Assembly: GCA_033002965.1 (NCBI GenBank)
Contig: JAURVB010009040.1
Span: forward strand, 1-64,000
Reading direction: 5' to 3'
From: Piper betle
Taxonomy: Eukaryota; Streptophyta; Magnoliopsida; Piperales; Piperaceae
DNA: 64,000 nucleotides
Below the pieces are notes generated by a model that saw nothing but the letters and a program-made list of their open reading frames with translations, made no database searches and was not told where the DNA came from. Positions 1 through 14,500 of this stretch are shown here, piece by piece. Within the stretch, counting starts at the first letter, position 1; each line of letters opens with the position of its first letter. Position numbers and translations under genes: made by a program.

Positions 1-1100
1 CTTCACTTTACCTGCGTAGGAGAATTTCTTAGGAGTTTTATCTGTTTACTTAACCCACTGATCATTTAAGTAACCACTTCCTCATAACTCTTCAATGATC
101 TAGAATATCTAGTCTAAGACGAACTTGGTTCATAATTGACCCTTAGCTATAATATACGTACAATACTATTTTAAACATGTTTGACTGAACTAAGCTATTG
201 ATTAAAGTTAAGTGCTTAAACTCATTATTTACTAGTCTTATCATGATAAACATCTTGTTCTTGATATAGATTTGGTTCACATGCGACCGTATCCAGCTTG
301 CTCACTATAACTTTTCCTTGTCCGTTTACTTATTAACTTGCTTCCTTGTCATGTTCGATCAAACCGTTGTGATTGGGTTCCTTAAATAGCTTATTCCCAT
401 TAATAAAGATATCTTTCATGAACATTAGATTTTATAATTTCTCATGAACTATGTATTTGGTCAAGACTCATTGTGCAAAAGGAGTATCTTTGCCAATATC
501 TATGTTTTTGATTTCCTGGTTTATCTGTCAACTTGTAAAAGTCATAACTCTCACTACTGAAATCCAATTAATGCGATTCTTAATTCGTTAGATTCCTTAT
601 TAAAATTTAGTTTCATTACGCCAAATTTCAGAATTTTTGGAGTAGTATTTTTAGAGTTATGCAATTTTGAAGAAAACGTGTCAGATCTGTCCAGTACTTC
701 AAAACTCGAAATTTTCAGGTATTACAAGAGTGCCATTTGCTAATACAAGAGTTTGTTGCAATGCTCCCTAGAGAATTACCATATCCTAGTTATGTCCTTG
801 TTGCTTGAATCTTTCTACAAGACTCAAGGGCCATTATTCTATATGCAAGTACAATAAATTTAAGTTTATACACCTACTTGGGTGACCCCATGATGAATGA
901 ATTTCTAGACAACAAGCACTAGATAAGGGCTTCTTCTTTCCCTGACAATGTGGTCTTTCATCACCTTCAACACAACACAACCACCCAAAGGCTACACACT
1001 TCAACATGAGGATATCTGCCTCAACCTCGAAGGTTATCCACCTTCAGCACCTAGGGACATATTCCCCAACACTCACATAATCCCATACAAAACCCATATA
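1..1100. repeat. Dispersed-repeat flank, no gene seen
   Basis: The words ACATCTTG..GATATAGA and GGTTCACATG.GACCGT near 250-300 recur at about 53870-53930, so this is part of a dispersed (probably LTR-derived) repeat. On the minus strand 1030-1075 reads TGTTGGGGAATATGTCCCTA, which resembles a Copia LTR start. If the SppA gene extends left of the window, this is also intron. Confidence 0.45.
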
Positions 1101-2537
1101 TGAATGTGAGACAAAACATTGTGTTGTGTATAATGAGATGGTACAAGATTACATACAAAACAAGATAAGAATCATTAAAAATTTGAACATTTTCACATCT
1201 CCCCTTTTGATGTGCTCCACCATATATCTACAACGGTAGCTTGAGCAGGGTAGTAGCTTAAAGGTTGTAGTATACTCTTCAATGTACAACGAATTGTCAA
1301 GGTTGCTATTTGATCCATCGAAAGAGCTCCTCCAAGCTAAAAACTCCACTTTTAATCTTTAAATTTAAGCACCAAGGGCAAACTCCCAAAAAGTCGATGA
1401 AGATGTTGACAATGCAAGCATAGAAACACGTCCAAACACTCTGAAGATGATTCTAAGTGATTGGGAAAGTTTCCAAGCCTCCAATCAATATCAGGAAATG
1501 AGTGAAAGGCACTTCTATTTAAAGATAGAGGCAAAGTAGGGCCATTTAGATCTAAAAAGAACAAAAAATAACATGGTTGCGAAAAAGGTGGTATACCAAT
1601 GGCTTAGTGCAAGCATTGGTGCTCACAGGAAGCAAAGTGCTTGACATTGATGCATTGATTCTTTCAAAAAGTGAAATTTGACATTGTTGCATTTGATTCT
1701 CACTACAATGAAGCTGAAATTTCTTGTATACGATGCTTCTTGCAATGCTTAGCATGATGAATCGCATAGATTTTCGAATTTCCCCCCCATGTGTTGGTAC
1801 AAACATCGATAATCCCCAAAAGCTATAGGACATGTGCGATGCCCCAAGCAATGCGTCAGATGGGGCAGCATAGGTTATCTAAAAACTCAACAATTAGCAA
1901 TCGTAACAATGGTAACAATGGTAACATCTACTTAGAACGAGAAACATCATAAATGTGATTGCTCCAACTTAGTCCCACGCTTATTAATTGCTGAGGTACA
2001 GTCTAGTTTATTAGTAAGAATGAACTATAGATCTTTAATTTAGTTAACTAAGCTTTTGAATGTATGGCTTAGGCCTATTAGTTTACATTTTTGGGCCGAG
2101 TCATTACAAATATATGAGATAACAATAAAAATTAATAACTCTCCCAATGCTTATACATTGCCTGTTTCCAAGTTTATATAGAGAAGGGTCTTGATATGAA
2201 GTACATTCGGCCATCAAAAGCATTGTCATTTGTAATGACATCAATCCTAGTGTAGGGTCCATGTCTATGACATCTTTTCTATAATGTGGTGGAAGAAAAA
2301 GATGATGATATGATGATGAGAGAGTCTAAAACATAGAAAATACTAAAATCCTAATCAAGTAAGAAATCTTATGAGATGACTACACAATGTGGCATTATAT
2401 TTATCATATATTCCAAGTTTCTAAAAGTGAAAATGATGATGTTTTATAAGATTGTATAAAATTCTGATAAACATAAAGTAAATATTCAGGAACTTTGGTT
2501 TGTCGTGAAAAATCTAATGTTGTGCTAAATCGTGTAG
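1100..2537 (-). mobile_element. Possible degenerate Copia-like remnant, otherwise unassigned
   Basis: Near 1700-1800 the minus strand gives HGGKFENLCDSSC and, after a frame change, CKKHRIQEISA. This is reminiscent of the Copia integrase motif (DxGGEFxN .. FCxxxGIxHxxSAP), but the match is short and broken. I looked here for an upstream SppA exon and found none. Confidence 0.3.
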
Positions 2538-5500
2538 GTTGTTTCAATGTTACAAAGGAGGCTAGGACAGGAGGATAAGACTCTTCGAATCGTTGACTAC
2601 AGGTACAACACTATGAAAGTACTAGGGTCAAAGATTCTATGATCTTCTTATTATTTGATGGTTATATGTTACCGGTTTCCTTTGATGATTAACTCTTTTG
2701 CAGTATTTCATTGTCATTGGTGACTGAAATACGTTGGGTTGTTCTAACTTCATTTAGTTGACATTTTGGTGTTGTCAATATTTGTTGTTAAGTTCACAAT
2801 GTACAAAGGAAGTGATTGAGTAAAGCTGCTGATAATGATTTTCAGTACTTCACTTGAAAGCCAGAAGTGTTTTTCCTTCTTAGGGTTGGGCACTTAGTAT
2901 AGAAATTTTTGGAGACAAATTACCATAATTCAGAATGCTTCACTAATTATTTACAATTTTACCTTCCCCTTATCCCAAACAAGTAACAATCATAGTATTG
3001 GTAAATCTAATTTGATGCATACCTACGATCAACTTTGATAATTGTAATAAAGAGAAGAAGCAAACTTTTATTCATTCATCATCATAATAATAATACATGA
3101 CAATACATGATGACTGACTAATATGTGACACAAACCTAATTATAACAAATCAGTAATGACTAATATACCCTTCTACTAAAGTTAACAATGAAATATAATT
3201 TAAAGCTGACTAAAATACCCCTAACTGATAATACATAAATAGAAATTAAGACGTAATCAACTAAGAGCTTATTTGGGGAAACGTCTTGTTCTAATATAAC
3301 TAGGAGGCTATTAAAAATAAAATACTGATCCATAATTTAACCAGCTTTAGATTTTATATTTAAAGAGAGACTATGACTAATAGTCAAGCAAAATCTTATG
3401 GAACAAGAATTTGAATTTGTATTTAAAATATGCATATTTAAAGTGAATATTACTAATAACATTTGATCAATATAATTCAAATTCATATAGGATGAGACTC
3501 TACTCACAATCCACATCTATTTTAAGTAAGTCCACAAAATAACAAACAAAAATTTTCCAAATTTTAGTCATAAAAATCCTAACTTCTACATGGTTGTGTA
3601 TTGGGGGTGGGGGTGTGGGGTGGGAGTGGGGGTGGTGGTGGATAAGCAACTAGTTTGAATATATCAAGCAAATTGGATGTACAAGGGCTCTGCTCCCAAA
3701 ATAAGCCAAATCAGATAAGGTGTTAAAGATGACAAGTATTTCAATTGGGTTTTGATATTTTCAATGTGTCAAATTTGCAATGGGTTCACGAAAATTGCAA
3801 TGAGTCAAATTTCTGCTACCTCATGGAAAAAGCAGTAACTTCAGGGTTGTCTAAGACATATTTTTTAATCCTATGAAGTCATTTCTCTTGAAATGCAGGA
3901 AGTATGCAAAAGTGAGAAAATGGACCCTTGGATTGGCAGGTGGTAAAGATATCATAGCTATTATTAGAGCATCTGGAAGTATTAGCCGTGTACGTGGTCC
4001 ACTTAGCGCCCGTAGCTCTGGTGTTATTGGAGAGCAGTTTATTGAGAAAATACGAAGCATCAGAGGTATGCTACATATATTTACATTGGTATTTATCCAG
4101 CCTTTCTTTTGTTTTTTTGTCCACAACTTCAAACTAATAAACCAAGAAACAAAGCTTACAAAAGAGTTCATCAGGCGATGGTCTGATAGCATGATGGTAT
4201 TTCTTACAAAAGAGTTCATCAGGCGATGGTCTGATAGCATGATGGTATTTATCCAGCGTTTGGTTTATTAGTTGAAGGCCTATTTGCTCCCTTCAAATGT
4301 AAATGCTTATAAATTGTTGAGCTTTATGTAATTGAAAGTGAAAAATGCTGATAAAGAATACCCTCTTTATGCTAGTATGGAGTTTTCCTTATCTAGGAGT
4401 GATGGTTGTTTTGAGAAGATAAATATATTGTTGACATTTGGAATGACATTAATGTGAAGAAATAAACATCGTAAGCAGTTGACATAATGTATACAATGGG
4501 CTGTCGTTTTTATTTTATTTTCAATTTGTTATTTGGGATCATGTGAATGCTGATGACGAGTGCAGCTTGCAGTTCTATACCACTTGATTTTTATGTTTGC
4601 TTTTGTTCAAGATACTTGAATGTTCCTTACTGCTTTTAGGTGAAGTAGAGATCTCCTTGATCAAGATTTTTGAATTATAAGAAGTTAAAATTAATAACTT
4701 AAATGCAATAATGTTGCAGCAAGAAAAAGATGAACTCAATGCTGATCCTGAAACACATGCACCCCTAAAACACCGAACTAGTGTGTGATATATCCATGAA
4801 CTAGTAGCAACTGGATGTAAGACTTTTGTGCTTACTGAATAGTGAAAATTATGATGCTATGAATGTTAGGCTTCTTATGTAAGTTTAAACCTATTGCAAT
4901 TGGGAATCCATATGGGGAAATTGCTATTCGTTTCCTTGTTATAATAGAACTTATTTTCATCATATATTTAAACTTAATATTAACTTGGGTACGTCACCAA
5001 GTCTACTAGAGCGTAATGACTCTTTGGGTCGAGCTATTTATTTATTTATTTTGATATGATAAGATTTTTATCTAAAAAACTCATACAAAGGAAACATGTT
5101 ACAAAGATGAGGACAAAATCAAAAATAAGAAAAGCAAAAACTTTAGGAGAGTGCTTGAGTTGTCACATCGTGCTGAAAAATAAAATAATGGATAACCAGT
5201 TTAGCATAGTAGGAAGACAAGAATGAAAAGGAGAATAGGAGCAGGTGTTAACATTATGTCATCAACTTCCCTCTTCTTCATTAATTTATAGATATTTACA
5301 GCCATTCAAAGAGAGAAAAGATTCAGTTTAGCATAGTAGGAAGACAAGAATGAAAAGGAGAATCGGAGTAGGTGTTAACGATATGTCATCAACTTCCCTC
5401 TTGTTCATTAATTTATAGAAATTTACAGCCATTCAAAGAGAGAAAAGATCCCAACTATAAATCCCTGATTTTGAGGATAAAATCAGCAAGTATCAACTTA

Positions 5501-8500
5501 TTTTCCTTAAAATGAGATCAAGTTCAAATACATTAAGAAGTAAGTTCTAATTCCTGCACATGGATAACACAAAGCAATCCAACACTCTTCTTGAAGTTAA
5601 TACGACATAGTTTGGAGTGTAATCACCAATCTTCAAATACATTCTTTTTGAGAAAAAGCCCCACGAGCCCTACATCTGGAAGATCTATGAATTCCTCCTG
5701 CTCAATCCAAAACTTTCCAAGTTCCACCCCATAGAGAAAATGCTGGGAGCAAACTCCAGGCTAATATGAAGTGTATGGATACAAGTTATGACAAAAACAA
5801 ATCAGGAGACAGCTCCACATTAACAATGTTAACAGTAGCAAGGTCACATAAGAGGCAGATGTGATGTTCCATGGCCAGAACCAATGCTTAACAAGGGCAG
5901 CATTCACAACCATATCAGAGAACATCAGCAACACTTAATGACTCCCATTGGCAACAAAACTGCAATAGCCTTGAAGGGTCTCCCTCAAGCTAATATCAGC
6001 TTGATCAAGATCACGCATGCTAGATTCAATAGCAGCAATGGCAATGACTTAGCAATAGCAACATCTTTTGAACTAGATGTCCATGTTCTCCCCTTCAAGT
6101 CATAGATTGTGAAGTACAACTTCAACAATGGTCTTGAGAGAAGAGTTCTCCTCTCTCCTCAAGCAGAAACTAAGCTTGCCTAAGCACCAAGGATGTGGGA
6201 AAAATCCTATGGAAAGGACACTGACATAGTTAGATACATTAAAAGAGGATATGACTCAACTTACTGGAGCAAATTAAAAAGAAAATACCCAAAATCAGCA
6301 AAATCGAGACAAAAATTCTAGATGAAAAAAATCCTTCTATAACTAACGGACACGAAAAAACCCCTTATTAAAGAAATAAAAATCCATAGGACACAAATAA
6401 CCCATTTTGGAATAGAAAAAAACATTTACGAGAAAGCAACAAAACCCATTTTGAACCCATTGTCCGAGGTGGGTAAGGAAATTGCTATTGAACAAGTCAG
6501 GTTAGGAATGATGGTGCACACTCCCACAAGTCATGGACACCCTTTCACACGGTAGAAAATACGAATACAAGATAAAACATTAGAAAATGAAAAGGGTGGG
6601 AGGTAGAGGAGGAGACACCTAGTCACGTCCCTCCCACACAAGCTATCATCCCTGTATCTAAATTGTGCTCTCTATCATGTTTTTTTTCTTTTTTCTGATA
6701 AGTAAAATTTTATTTCAAGAACCACCAAAGGGAAAAGAAATACAAAGGGGAAAACACTCGGAAGAGTCCTTATAGAGTTACATCCAAAAGTAGAGAAGGA
6801 AATCATAACTATTGATAATTTTTTGTTTGTAGTTTAGGACTTTCGAAGCAAACTGTACTTGAGAAATAATAGATATAACCAATGAACCATGATGCATTTT
6901 GAGATCTTTAAATATTATTTTATTTCGCTCGTACCAAATGAAAGAGATGCAAGCAACAAAAAAGGGTTTCAAGATATGACTTGCATGCTTGTTTTGCAAA
7001 CAAAAGGTAAGAAGCCAATTTATATCTTCATCGAAGGATTTGACTTGATGGAGCATGTGACACTTTTAAAGGACCATTTTGCAAACTTTTTTCTATAAGA
7101 GCACTTAACGAATAAATGGTCTCTAGCTTCCAGGCAAGCCTTACAAAGAGAACATCGGTTAGAAAGATAAAGTCCTTTCTTTTAAAGATTGTCTTTAGTT
7201 AGGATCTCATTTAACATGACCAACCAAACTATGAACGCATACTTGTTTGTTCAATATTTAGACCAAACAAGAGGGTGTCATGACACTCTTGGAGAAGTCT
7301 CAAGAAGTTCCAATAGCTCTTGAAAAATTTTTTCCTGTATAGGATAACCACTTTATGCTATCATTCACATGAGATAAGGAAAAAATATTCTCATTTAAAA
7401 CGTTTAGAGCTTCATCTGTGCTCGTAGTGTCAGAGACGAGGGCCCAAGAACCTTGAATGATGGATTGGGATATAGTGTGGGAGGTGTCTTCCCTAAGATT
7501 TGTAATACTCCGATGATTTGGATGAGGGGGCAATGATTAAGCCAAGGGTCAAGCCAAGTGAACGTGTTCATGTCATTGCCAATTCTATAAAAATAACTAT
7601 AGGCTATTTTTTCTCTTAAAGAAATAATGCTGTTCCAAGCATGAGACCCATAATTTGTGCGCGCAGTCTATATAGATCTACCATGTAAATAAATTTTATG
7701 AATCCACTTAACCCACAAACTATTTTTATTTGTTAACACTCCCCAAAACAACTTTGCTAGTCCAACTTTGTTAACCTCATAAATATCTTGGATACCAAGA
7801 CCGCTTTCTGATAAGCACTTGCAAATCCTCATCCAGCTAACATTGTGGTAACCCCAGGCATCAATGTTCCCTTTCCACAAGAACGAAGATGACAATTTAG
7901 TAATGAGTTTTAGAACACGCTTTGAAAGTGTGAAGGTGGATGTCCAATAGTGAGATATGCCATTGAGGACGGATTTTAAGAGTTGTAGGTGTCCGACATA
8001 AGATAGTAGATATGATTTCCATCCTTTGAGTCTTAACTTTGATCTTATCAATGAGAGGAATACACATGGTATAAGAAAGCTTCTTTGAACTAAGAGGTAG
8101 ACCCAAATAACGAATAGGGAGCACTCCAGTGTGATAGCCAAACAAATCAGGAATGTCTTCTTTATGGACACAAGCATGAGAAGAATGACGCTTTTCATAA
8201 CATTTGCTTTAAACCCCGAGAAAGTACCAAAATCATGCAAAGAAATTTTATATATTGTGCCGAGAGAGGATAGTCTTTAGAGAAAATCAAGAGATCGTCG
8301 GCAAACATTAAGTGAGAGACATTTGGAGCATTCCTTGTCTTAGGGCGAATGATAAGGCCTTTTGATACCTTCGATTCAAGCATAACCGAGAGCGGCAAAA
8401 GAGGACAACCTTGTCGACGACCACTTTTGCTTGTGAAAAAACCGAAATTGCATCAATTTATCATAACACTAAAGGATGGAGTAGTGACACATTTAGAAAT

Positions 8501-11500
8501 CCAATCAATCCAACCATTGTTAAACCCCAATATACGAAGCACCAAAAATAAGAAATCCCACCGAATTTTATCAAAGGCCTTTCTCAAATCAATCTTGATA
8601 CAAAATCTTTTTGGGCCCCTTGAGTGATGGAAATTCCTCATTAGTTCGTGGGCCAACAAGATATTATCATTTATCAACCTATCCTTTCAAAAATGCTGAC
8701 TGGTTTAAGCTAATTAGAGAAGGCAAAATGAGAGCAAACCGAGAATGCATAATTTTGGAGATGTATTTATAGATGAAGTTGTATAAAGAAATATGGTTGA
8801 GAGAAGGGGATAAAAATTCGCAGTTCTTCCACTCCACTGTTGCCTCTCATATTCTAAGAAATCATATTCATGAGATTGTGGATTCACAGGGTAGGTCTTC
8901 GTGCCATTGGGATTGAAGCAATTTGAGACGGGCTAATTTTTCGTTTTCAAGTAGTGAAGTATTTGTTGGATCCATGGAGAGCATTTGTTGGACATCCTAG
9001 AGGAACAATTGAGTGTTGCTCAATCTCACATTTATTTTGCCAAAAACCTCAATATTCTAAGTTTTTAAGGCCGCTTTAACAACTTGGATCTTTTTAAAGA
9101 GAATAAATTGAGGATTTTCAATAATGTTGGTGGACCATGTATGGTGAACAATAGCCTTTATTGAGTCATCTTTAAGCCACTTATTAAATAAGCGGAATAG
9201 TTTTGGACCAAAGGACGGACGGTCCTTGAACATAAAAAATAGAGCAATGATCAAAAGATTTTGGAAGCAGACAATTGATATATCCGTTGGGAAATTTCAT
9301 CATCCAAAAATCATTGTAAAGGTCTCTGTCAAGTTTCCTGTAAACAATAGTGTCATCAATATGCTTGTTACTCCTTGTAAAATTAGAATTACAAGGAATA
9401 TCAATGAGATCCACTGAAAAGATGAAATTATCAAATTACTCAAGATGCCAATGGAGAACATCAACACCACCCAGACGCTCGTTATTTCTAATATTGTCGA
9501 AGTCGCCTGTGAGGATCTAAGGAAGCTGAATAAAGGGTTTAACACATGAAAGATTTTGCCATAACTTTTGTCTCTGTTGTGTTTGAAGCATCGACCATAG
9601 TGAAGTAAAATTCAAATCCATCCTAAAGGTTTAACACCGGACAGTTAATAAATTGATCACTCTCTTGTAGCTTGGAGACATGTTTTCTTAAATTGCTAGA
9701 TTGGAAACATCCAATCTCTTTGCTTGATGGGAAGGACCGTGAGCATTATAATTTTCCAAACTATTCATAAAGAAAGGGAGGAGTTCCCAAGCTCCCCTTT
9801 ATTTTAAACAACCACCTTGGATTTTGAACCTCGAACCGACTTTGTAGGGTTTTTGAGTAGACTTTCAACTCTTGAAAAATTTTATGTTTTCGGGTTAATT
9901 TGCTATGTGTCACCACATTCCACCCATTTTGACTTTTGTGATCAAAGAGAGGAGCCGCAGTCTCTTATGAGGGGATACTCGATTCAATGGAAATCTGAGC
10001 TTTACATTGTGGGTTTGGAGGGACAGTCTGAACTAGAGCCAGTGGGGGATCGGCCTGGAAATGGAGGAACCTATTTTTCTTTGTTTTGCTTGTCTTTATT
10101 TTGCTCATTATTTGAAGTGTAAGAGCTGGTAGACATAGAAAGATACAATGGAGGGAGATCATTTTGAGGAACACTTGAAGTGTGAACAATTTGCCATTCT
10201 TGTCGTGTAGGGCAATACGAGTTTGCATGATTAAAACAGTTACATTTGGAGAAAATCTTAGGCTTTCATTCATAATCTACCTTTTGGTTGAAAGAGGAGC
10301 CATCATCTCTCATCAACACCATGGATGTAGGAAATATGAAAGTAATCAATTTCCACATATACTTGGGTGAAAGCAAGCTTAGTTCTGTTCATTGTTACTC
10401 TATCGCAAAAAGCGGGATCCCCAAAGTACTAGTCAACATTGATAGACTTTCATCTTTGAAATATTGTATTGGAAGAAGCTCAGGAAATTTAACCCATATT
10501 GGAACTGACTTTAGTAACTTTTGAGTTGGCCGACTACCCGGATGCCATTTGTGAAGAATAAGGGGTTGACCCCCACTGTCCATGTTGAGTGAAGAATATT
10601 CTCACAATCCTCTTCAGAAGAGAACTTGAATAAGAAGAAACCGTCTACTAAAGATTGCATTTCAAAGGTTCTAGAATGCTTCCTTAACTTTTTCAATATA
10701 GTTTGAAACCACACGAAGTAAGAGAGCACTTATTGGGCATCTTAGAGGAACAATTGAGCGTTGCTCAATCTCACATTAATTTTGCCAAAAACGTCAATAT
10801 TCAAAAATTTTAACGCCGCTTTAACACCTTGGAGTTTTTAAAGAGAATAAATTGAGGATTTCTAATAATATTGGTGGGCCATGCATGTTGAACGATAGCC
10901 TTGATTTAGTCCTCTTTGAGCCACATAGTAACGAAGCAGAATGGTTTCAGACCAAAGGGTGGACGGCCCTCGATTTTAAAGAGAATAGGAGAATGATTGG
11001 AAGATCTTGGAAGTAGACAATTGATATACCCGTTGGAAAATTTTATCATTCAAAGATCCTTACGAAGGCCTCGGTTAAGTTTCCTGTAAATAATAGTGTC
11101 ATCAATATGTTTGTTACTTCACGTAAAAAGTCCTAGAAAGAGGGGAGCTTTCTAGTTTCAAAAGTCCTAGAAACAATAGTGTAAGCCCCTAGAAAGTCGA
11201 CTTGAATTTCAAAATCCAAGGTGGTTGTTGAAAACAAGGGGGAGCTTGGAAATTCCCCCCTTTCTTTATGACTAGTTTGGGAGTTTGGAATGCTCGCGGT
11301 CTCTCCTGTCGAGCAAAGAGGTTGGATGTCTCAAATCTAGTAATTCAAGAAAATATGTCCCTCTTTGGTTTATCTGAGACAAGTTAAAGCGAAAAATTTT
11401 CGTTAGCTCCAAAGAGGTTTTATTAAAGGATAATGCATTGAGCATAATTATTCTTCAGACCCTTTTGGTCTCATTCTAGTCTTATGGAACCCCTACAATT

Positions 11501-14500
11501 TTTAAAGTCTCAAAGCTAGAAGAGAGTGATCAATTTATCCATTATTAAGTGTTGAACTTTTGGATGGCTTTGAATTTTACTTCACCATGGTCTATATTTC
11601 AAACTGGTATAAACTCATTCCAGCAGAGACAAGAGTTATGACAAATATTTCATGTGTCAAACTCTTTCCTTGGATCCTCATGGATGACTTCAACTGTATT
11701 AGAAGTAACAATGAGCGTCTAGGTGGTGTTGATGTTCCCCATTGGCATCTTGAGTAATTTAATAATTTCATCTTTTAAGCGGATCTCATTAATATTCTTT
11801 GTATCAAGTATCAACTTATTCTCCTAACAATTAGATCTAGTTTAAATATGTAAATTTTAGATGGTCTGATCACTTGTTCGAAAAACTTAAGCTGTTAGGA
11901 AAGAAAACTTATAAATATTTACTTCAATACTCAACCTCAAATCCAAACAAACTTTTGGACAAGCATAAACACGGGACAAGCAAATAGTCCATTGGTTACA
12001 ACATGGGGCAAATTAATATTTCTTCGGGCATATATTATCAACGAGATTCGTCCCCAAACCTTTAATACCATGTAAATTTTAAATTGTCTGATCATTTGTC
12101 CCTAAAACTCAAGTTGTTAGGAAAGTGAAGTACTAAATATTTACATCAACAAAATATTTTCAGAAGAAGTCATACTTATAATTAGTGCTCATGGATAGAC
12201 ACAAAGCAGTCCAGCACATCCAAAAGCCCAAAAGAAAATGAAAATGATCAATGATTTTTTGCTTATAATTATGGACTTCCAAGGCGTGCTATACTTGTTA
12301 GATAATGGAGGACGCCAACGAATCTTAATGCATTTTGAGTTTGTTGAACATCTACTGTTGCATTCATACCGGAGGGTGGTAACTGACAAAAAAATGCTTT
12401 AGGGGAGACTAACATGCTTGTTATGAGAGCAAAAAGTAAGAAGCCATTTAATCTCATCCTCAAAGAAGTTGAGTTGATGAAGCATTTGACACTTTTGGAG
12501 GATAAGTAGCACATGATTGCTATGAGAGCATTGAAAGAAAAAAATGATCTCTATACTCAAAGCTAACTTCACAAAGAGAGCATCTATTTGCACAGTAGAC
12601 ATCTATTCTCTTTTGGAGGTTATCTATTTGGCTTCAAACTTATATATTTGAGATAGATGTGCAATTAACATTGCAAACCCAAATCACATAAGCTCTTGGA
12701 ACCGTGGTTAAACTCATTCTCAATTCAAAATAGTGTTGCCAACAGGTCGATTTGGTCTAAGATTTGTGGTGCCCTCTAACCCGAATATGCACTTAAATAC
12801 TTTTGTTTAACTTAGACCCAAACTTGACCCGATACCTAAACTGAACTCGGACCAATGGTAAACATATTACATCCATTTATATAAGAATATACAAATATTT
12901 AAATATTTTATTATAAAAATTCTTATTTATATTAAAAATATAATATATGTTAGTTGATGTATTATATATATATATATATATAATATTATATAAAGAAAAC
13001 TAAAATTCAAAAAAAAAAGAATTCTTCTTCGAATTCGAGTCTTCATAGGGTCCCCATATGAAACATGTACTTATAGAAATCCGAACCTCCAGACTCATAC
13101 CCGTTATTTTTGAGTTGGCTCGGGTCATGTACCTTGTTGACCAGAACGAATATGCACTTAAATACTTTTGTTTAACTTGGACCCTAACCTGACCGAATAC
13201 CTAAACTGAACTCAGACCAATGGTAAACATATTACATCCATTTGTATAAGAATATACAAATATTTAAATATTTTATTATAAAAATTCTTTGTTATAATAA
13301 AAATATAATATATGTTAGCAGATGTATTATATATATATATATAATATTATATAAAAAGAAAACTAAAATTAAAAAAAAAATTCTTCTTCGAATTTGAGTC
13401 TTCAGAGTGTCCCGATATGAAACATGTACTAATAAAAATCTGAACCTCCAGACTCATACTCGTTATTTTTGAGTTGGATCGGGTCACATACCTTGTTTAC
13501 CTGAACTTGTTGGCAATACTAATCGATAAGTCAAAAATGGTGACCATTTAAAGTCATCTTGAAGTTATGACCATGATGTGAAATATGGATAATTATGAAG
13601 AGTATTAAATGATATTCATTAATGAAAATGGTTAATTGGTGTTATTTTGGTAAAAAAATATTTATCAACAAATGTGAAATCTTTTATATATAGTGAACAT
13701 GCAAAACTTGTACCTTTTAGGTTGTTATCATGTAATTTATTGAAATCAAGTGAGCAATTATTGTATTGGGTACGTTTAAAAAGTGGCCTTATTTTGTTTG
13801 GTTTTGGAATTTACTCCTTTTGCTCTTCTGAGATGCAAGACATCTTTTTAATAGTGCATATGTTCCATGCACTCCAATCTAGTTATTAGCAAGGCTTGCA
13901 ATAGCAAATTTCGGTTTTATTTTGGACGTCCGGTTGGTCGAGATAACGGAGAAATATATGTAATTTTAAGAAAAAATTATTATGTTTATAATATATTATT
14001 ATAAGATAGGGATGATTATTTTATAGCTTTTGAATGCATGAGCATGGGTTTGAACCCCAAGCAACATAGTTTATAAACCAAGGTTTGCCATCTCGGATGT
14101 TGACATGGTGTTGGCCCTTCCTCTTGGAGACATTACTAAGAAATATACGAGAAAAGTCAGAGATATTTGGAAATTGACCAATATAGGTAAAATTACAAAC
14201 ATTTAGCACAAATAGACAAAACCATTTCAATTATATATTACAACCATCAACACATTAGGTAAATATATTATAAGTCATCATATTTCTTAAGTAGCACATT
14301 ATGCATGAGATTGATAGCATCCCCAAAATGAAGAAGATTTGGGTGTGTCCATATATCCACTTTGATATCGGCAATAATGATAACCTTCAAGGTAAGCATA
14401 ATATATTGTCTATGTCATGAAATGTTGGTACCTTAACTTGTATTCTCTTAGATAATGATCATATTCTTGATGAACATGTTCTAGGATTCCTAATCGGGGT

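Noticed and set aside
1149..1851. Minus-strand frames at 1149-1349 and 1552-1851 as host genes
   Set aside because: No start context or domain; weak Copia integrase resemblance and repeat-rich surroundings favour TE debris.
3873..4271. 132-aa open frame starting at ATG 3873
   Set aside because: Its first 26 bases are intron and its tail is the 48-bp duplication; only 3899-4065 is exon, as shown by the SppA reading and splice sites.
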